Shown here: positions 61,864 to 64,000 of the stretch, piece after piece | Numbering within the stretch: position 1 is the stretch's first letter | How the letters are laid out: each line of letters begins with the position of its first letter | NCBI GenBank assembly: GCA_050246115.1 | Contig: JBFWWP010000014.1 | Span: forward strand, 77,374 to 141,373 | Source of the DNA: JBFWWP01 sp050246115 | GTDB taxonomy: Bacteria; Planctomycetota; UBA8108; UBA1146; JAJFFE01 | Direction of reading: 5' to 3' | Length of the DNA: 64,000 bases | Translations under genes and position numbers: made by a program | Notes under the pieces: generated by a model | Seen by the model: the letters and a program-made list of their open reading frames with translations, nothing else | What the model was told of the DNA's origin: nothing | The model's database searches: none

Positions 61864-63648
61864 TCAGCTGCCCGCGGGTTTCGCCACGGGTCGAGTCTGG
61901 ACGTGCAAGTCCCGCAGCTGAGAATCGTCCACCGGTGTCGGCGCCGCGGTCAGGAAGCACGTGCCGCGTTGCGACTTCGGGAACGCGATCACTTCTCGGA
62001 TCGAGTCCAAGCCGAGGAGCAGCATCACCAGCCGGTCGACGCCAAGGGCTATGCCTCCGTGGGGAGGAGCGCCGTACTTGAGACCCTCGAGCAGAAACTC
62101 GAACTTCGACTCCGCCTCGGCCGGGCCGATGCCGATCGCTGCAAACAAGCGTTGCTGAAGCTCGCGCTCGTGAATGCGGATACTCCCGCCACCGACCTCG
62201 ATGCCGTTGAGTACCAAGTCGTAGGCACGCGCCCGGATCGCTCCGGGATCGGTCTCGAGTCGGTGTGCGTCCTCGGGCTTGGGACTCGTGAACGGGTGGT
62301 GGCACGCCACGTACCGGCCACCCTCGGCGTCGAACTCGAGGAGCGGGAAGTCGACGACCCAGAGCAGTTTCAGCACACCGGGCTGGATCAACCCGCAGCG
62401 TTGAGCAAGCCGCTTGCGAAGCTCGTTCAGAGCCACGTGGGTGGTCTTCAGTTGTTTGTCGGCCACGAACAGCAGGAGGCTCCCGACCTTGGCGCCGAAT
62501 CGTTGGACGATGCTCGTGGCAGCCTCCCCCACCAAGAACTTACTGACCGGTCCAGACCAGCCATCCGGAGTCCAGCGCGCCCAGGCCAGTCCGGCCGCGC
62601 CGAAGTCCTTGAGGTGGGTCTCCAGCTCCGTGATGTCCTTGCGGGAAATCACGTCTCCGTGTTCGACGTGAATGCCACGCACTGCCCCACCGGCGTCGGC
62701 TGCTTCCTTGAAGACACGGAAGTCCATGCCGCTCGCGATGTCGGTGATGTCGACCAGTTCCAGGCCGTAACGCAAGTCCGGCGCATCGGTGCCGAAACGC
62801 CGCATGGCGTCGGCATACGTCAGGCGAGGGAAGGCCTCGTCCAGCACGATGCCAAGCGTGCGCTTCAAGACATGCTTCATCATGCGCTCGATCAAGTCGA
62901 TGACGTCATCTTCGGTAACGAACGACATCTCCAGGTCGAGTTGGGTGAACTCGGGCTGCCGGTCAGCGCGCAGATCTTCGTCACGGAAGCACTTCACGAC
63001 TTGCATGTAGCGATCGAGGCCCGCGACCATGCACAGCTGTTTGAAGATCTGCGGGGACTGGGGAAGCGCGTAGAACGTCCCCGGGTGCAATCGGCTCGGA
63101 ACCAGGAAGTCCCGAGCGCCCTCGGGAGTGCTCTTGGTGAGTACCGGAGTCTCGATGTCGACGAAGTGCTCGGCGTGCAGGAAGCTGCGGATCTCGTGCA
63201 ACAAAGTCGAGCGGAACACGAAACGATCGCGCACCTTCTCGCGACGCAAGTCGAGGAAACGATAGCGAAAGCGAACGTCGTCGCCGGCTTCCGCAGTGGC
63301 ATCGGAGATGCTGAACGGCAGCGGCGGACAAGGCCCGAGAATCTCGATCTCGTGTCCGGCGACCTCGATGGCGCCCGTGGGGATCTTGGGGTTGGTCATG
63401 CCGGTCGGTCGCTCTTGGACCACGCCGCGGATCAAGACACACTTCTCGTTCCGGAGTTCAGCGACCAGATCCGCGCCTTGTCGAACTTGGTCCGGATCGA
63501 GCATGATTTGTGTCCGGCCGTAACGGTCGCGCAGATCCAAGAACGTGACACCACCGTGGTCTCGGACCGAATCCACCCAGCCCGTGAGGGTTGCTTGGGT
63601 GCCAACGTGACCGGGTCTCAGTTCACCGCAGGTGTGCGTGCGCAACAT
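61864..63648 (-). CDS. aspS: Aspartyl-tRNA synthetase
   Basis: The 594-residue class-II synthetase begins MLRTHTCGELRPGHVGTQAT (ATG 63648). It has the OB anticodon domain (LTGWVDSVRDHGGVTFLDLRDRYG), motif 1 and flipping-loop region (DIETPVLTKSTPEGARDFLVPSR, ALPQSPQIFKQLCMVAGLDRYMQVVKCFRDED), motif 2 QPEFTQLDLEMSF, a GAD insertion (about 290-420) and motif 3 GGIALGVDRLVMLLLG. Bacterial-type length. The frame is open 33 codons further upstream without similarity. It precedes infC by about 250 bp. Confidence 0.96.
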   Translation of the reverse strand: MLRTHTCGELRPGHVGTQATLTGWVDSVRDHGGVTFLDLRDRYGRTQIMLDPDQVRQGADLVAELRNEKCVLIRGVVQERPTGMTNPKIPTGAIEVAGHEIEILGPCPPLPFSISDATAEAGDDVRFRYRFLDLRREKVRDRFVFRSTLLHEIRSFLHAEHFVDIETPVLTKSTPEGARDFLVPSRLHPGTFYALPQSPQIFKQLCMVAGLDRYMQVVKCFRDEDLRADRQPEFTQLDLEMSFVTEDDVIDLIERMMKHVLKRTLGIVLDEAFPRLTYADAMRRFGTDAPDLRYGLELVDITDIASGMDFRVFKEAADAGGAVRGIHVEHGDVISRKDITELETHLKDFGAAGLAWARWTPDGWSGPVSKFLVGEAATSIVQRFGAKVGSLLLFVADKQLKTTHVALNELRKRLAQRCGLIQPGVLKLLWVVDFPLLEFDAEGGRYVACHHPFTSPKPEDAHRLETDPGAIRARAYDLVLNGIEVGGGSIRIHERELQQRLFAAIGIGPAEAESKFEFLLEGLKYGAPPHGGIALGVDRLVMLLLGLDSIREVIAFPKSQRGTCFLTAAPTPVDDSQLRDLHVQTRPVAKPAGS

Positions 63649-64000
63649 CGGACGATCGTTTTCTGGTAGAGGGTTGGGGTCCGTCGAACCCCATGGGCGG
63701 TCCGACCTGAAAGAGCCTGGTCGTAGCCGAACTTGCCCAACCACCAAAAATCATTGGGCACGGGGTGCCTGCCCAACGGCCGCCCACCGGCGCTGCCAGT
63801 GGGTCTTCGAGGCCGGGTCTCGGTGTCTTGGGTTGCGATCGGTTCTTACTCAGCAGGGACTCCCGTTCGGGGACACGGGCGCGGGAGGATAGCACCGGTC
63901 GTGGGCTTTCGAAAGCCCCCTCGTGCCGCCCGAGAACCCTTGGGGCTGGTGGTGGACCGAGAGAACGCGCAGCACCCGTCCACGAGGAACCTAAGGAGTC
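63649..64000. other. Region upstream of aspS to window end
   Basis: No gene recognised. A GGGCTTTCGAAAGCCC palindrome lies at about 63903-63918 and resembles the hairpin part of dispersed repeat A, but the rest of that repeat is not seen. Confidence 0.45.

Noticed and set aside
61696..63669. 657-codon plus-strand open frame
   Set aside because: Antisense to aspS, which has all class-II synthetase motifs.

Overview
The window looks like a chromosomal segment from a member of the Planctomycetota, or a close PVC relative. The GC content is high. Secreted proteins end in dockerin-like pairs of the planctomycete type (D-x-N-x-D-G-x-x-N-I-A-D-A). There is a Lys-rich small basic protein of a PVC-restricted type, a bifunctional AroD-AroE fusion and a tandem double-length UvrA. 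Many start codons are GTG or TTG. An Mla lipid-transport locus, lipoproteins, and LysM/L,D-transpeptidase, Ddl, PBP2 and MreBCD genes imply a diderm cell with peptidoglycan and a rod/elongation complex. All identifications come from reading motifs in the sequence; no database search was run.

Layout. 1-4.35 kb (minus): mreB-mreC-mreD-mrdA, with mrdA cut by the window edge. 4.7-5.9 kb (minus): a two-gene membrane/coiled-coil operon ending in a strong terminator. 6.5-9.5 kb (plus): ribE, gltX and a PHP phosphoesterase. 9.7-11.4 kb (minus): rho with a long disordered N-terminus, followed by about 1.3 kb without genes. 12.7-20.6 kb: aroDE fusion, two dockerin-bearing exported proteins, a Cys-rich four-repeat protein and an EF-hand protein. 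20.8-24.2 kb (minus): small basic protein, PHP protein, flippase-like membrane protein and HEAT lipoprotein. 24.5-30.4 kb (plus): peptide ABC transporter (binding protein and two permeases, no ATPase seen) and an amidohydrolase lipoprotein. 30.5-34.2 kb (minus): class-IV PLP enzyme, HDOD protein and FAD oxidoreductase. 34.8-38.3 kb (plus): HEAT lipoprotein, then mlaE-mlaF-mlaD. 38.3-48.3 kb (minus): TPR/thioredoxin-like protein, tandem UvrA, inositol-monophosphatase-like protein, Ddl and polyprenyl synthetase. 48.7-52.3 kb (plus): cohesin-like/dockerin protein, Mn-type superoxide dismutase and an MTHFR-like protein. 52.4-56.2 kb (minus): VIT-VWA protein and LysM/L,D-transpeptidase. 56.5-63.6 kb (minus): aspS, infC, rpmI, rplT, pheS, pheT, the classical translation cluster but with unusually wide spacers.

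How they fit together. Envelope growth is the main theme (MreBCD/PBP2, Ddl, L,D-transpeptidase, polyprenyl synthetase, Mla, lipoproteins). Translation is the second (gltX, aspS, pheST, infC, L20, L35). Exported Ca-binding dockerin, cohesin-like and EF-hand proteins form a third.

Most notable. (1) A dispersed roughly 100-160-bp repeat occurs five times, each time next to the stop codon of a minus-strand gene. (2) infC probably starts at an ATA codon behind a strong Shine-Dalgarno. (3) UvrA is a tandem fusion whose second copy has an altered zinc site. (4) There is a second dispersed 50-bp repeat and several short tandem arrays, one of which lies in a leader and repeats a Shine-Dalgarno-like core.
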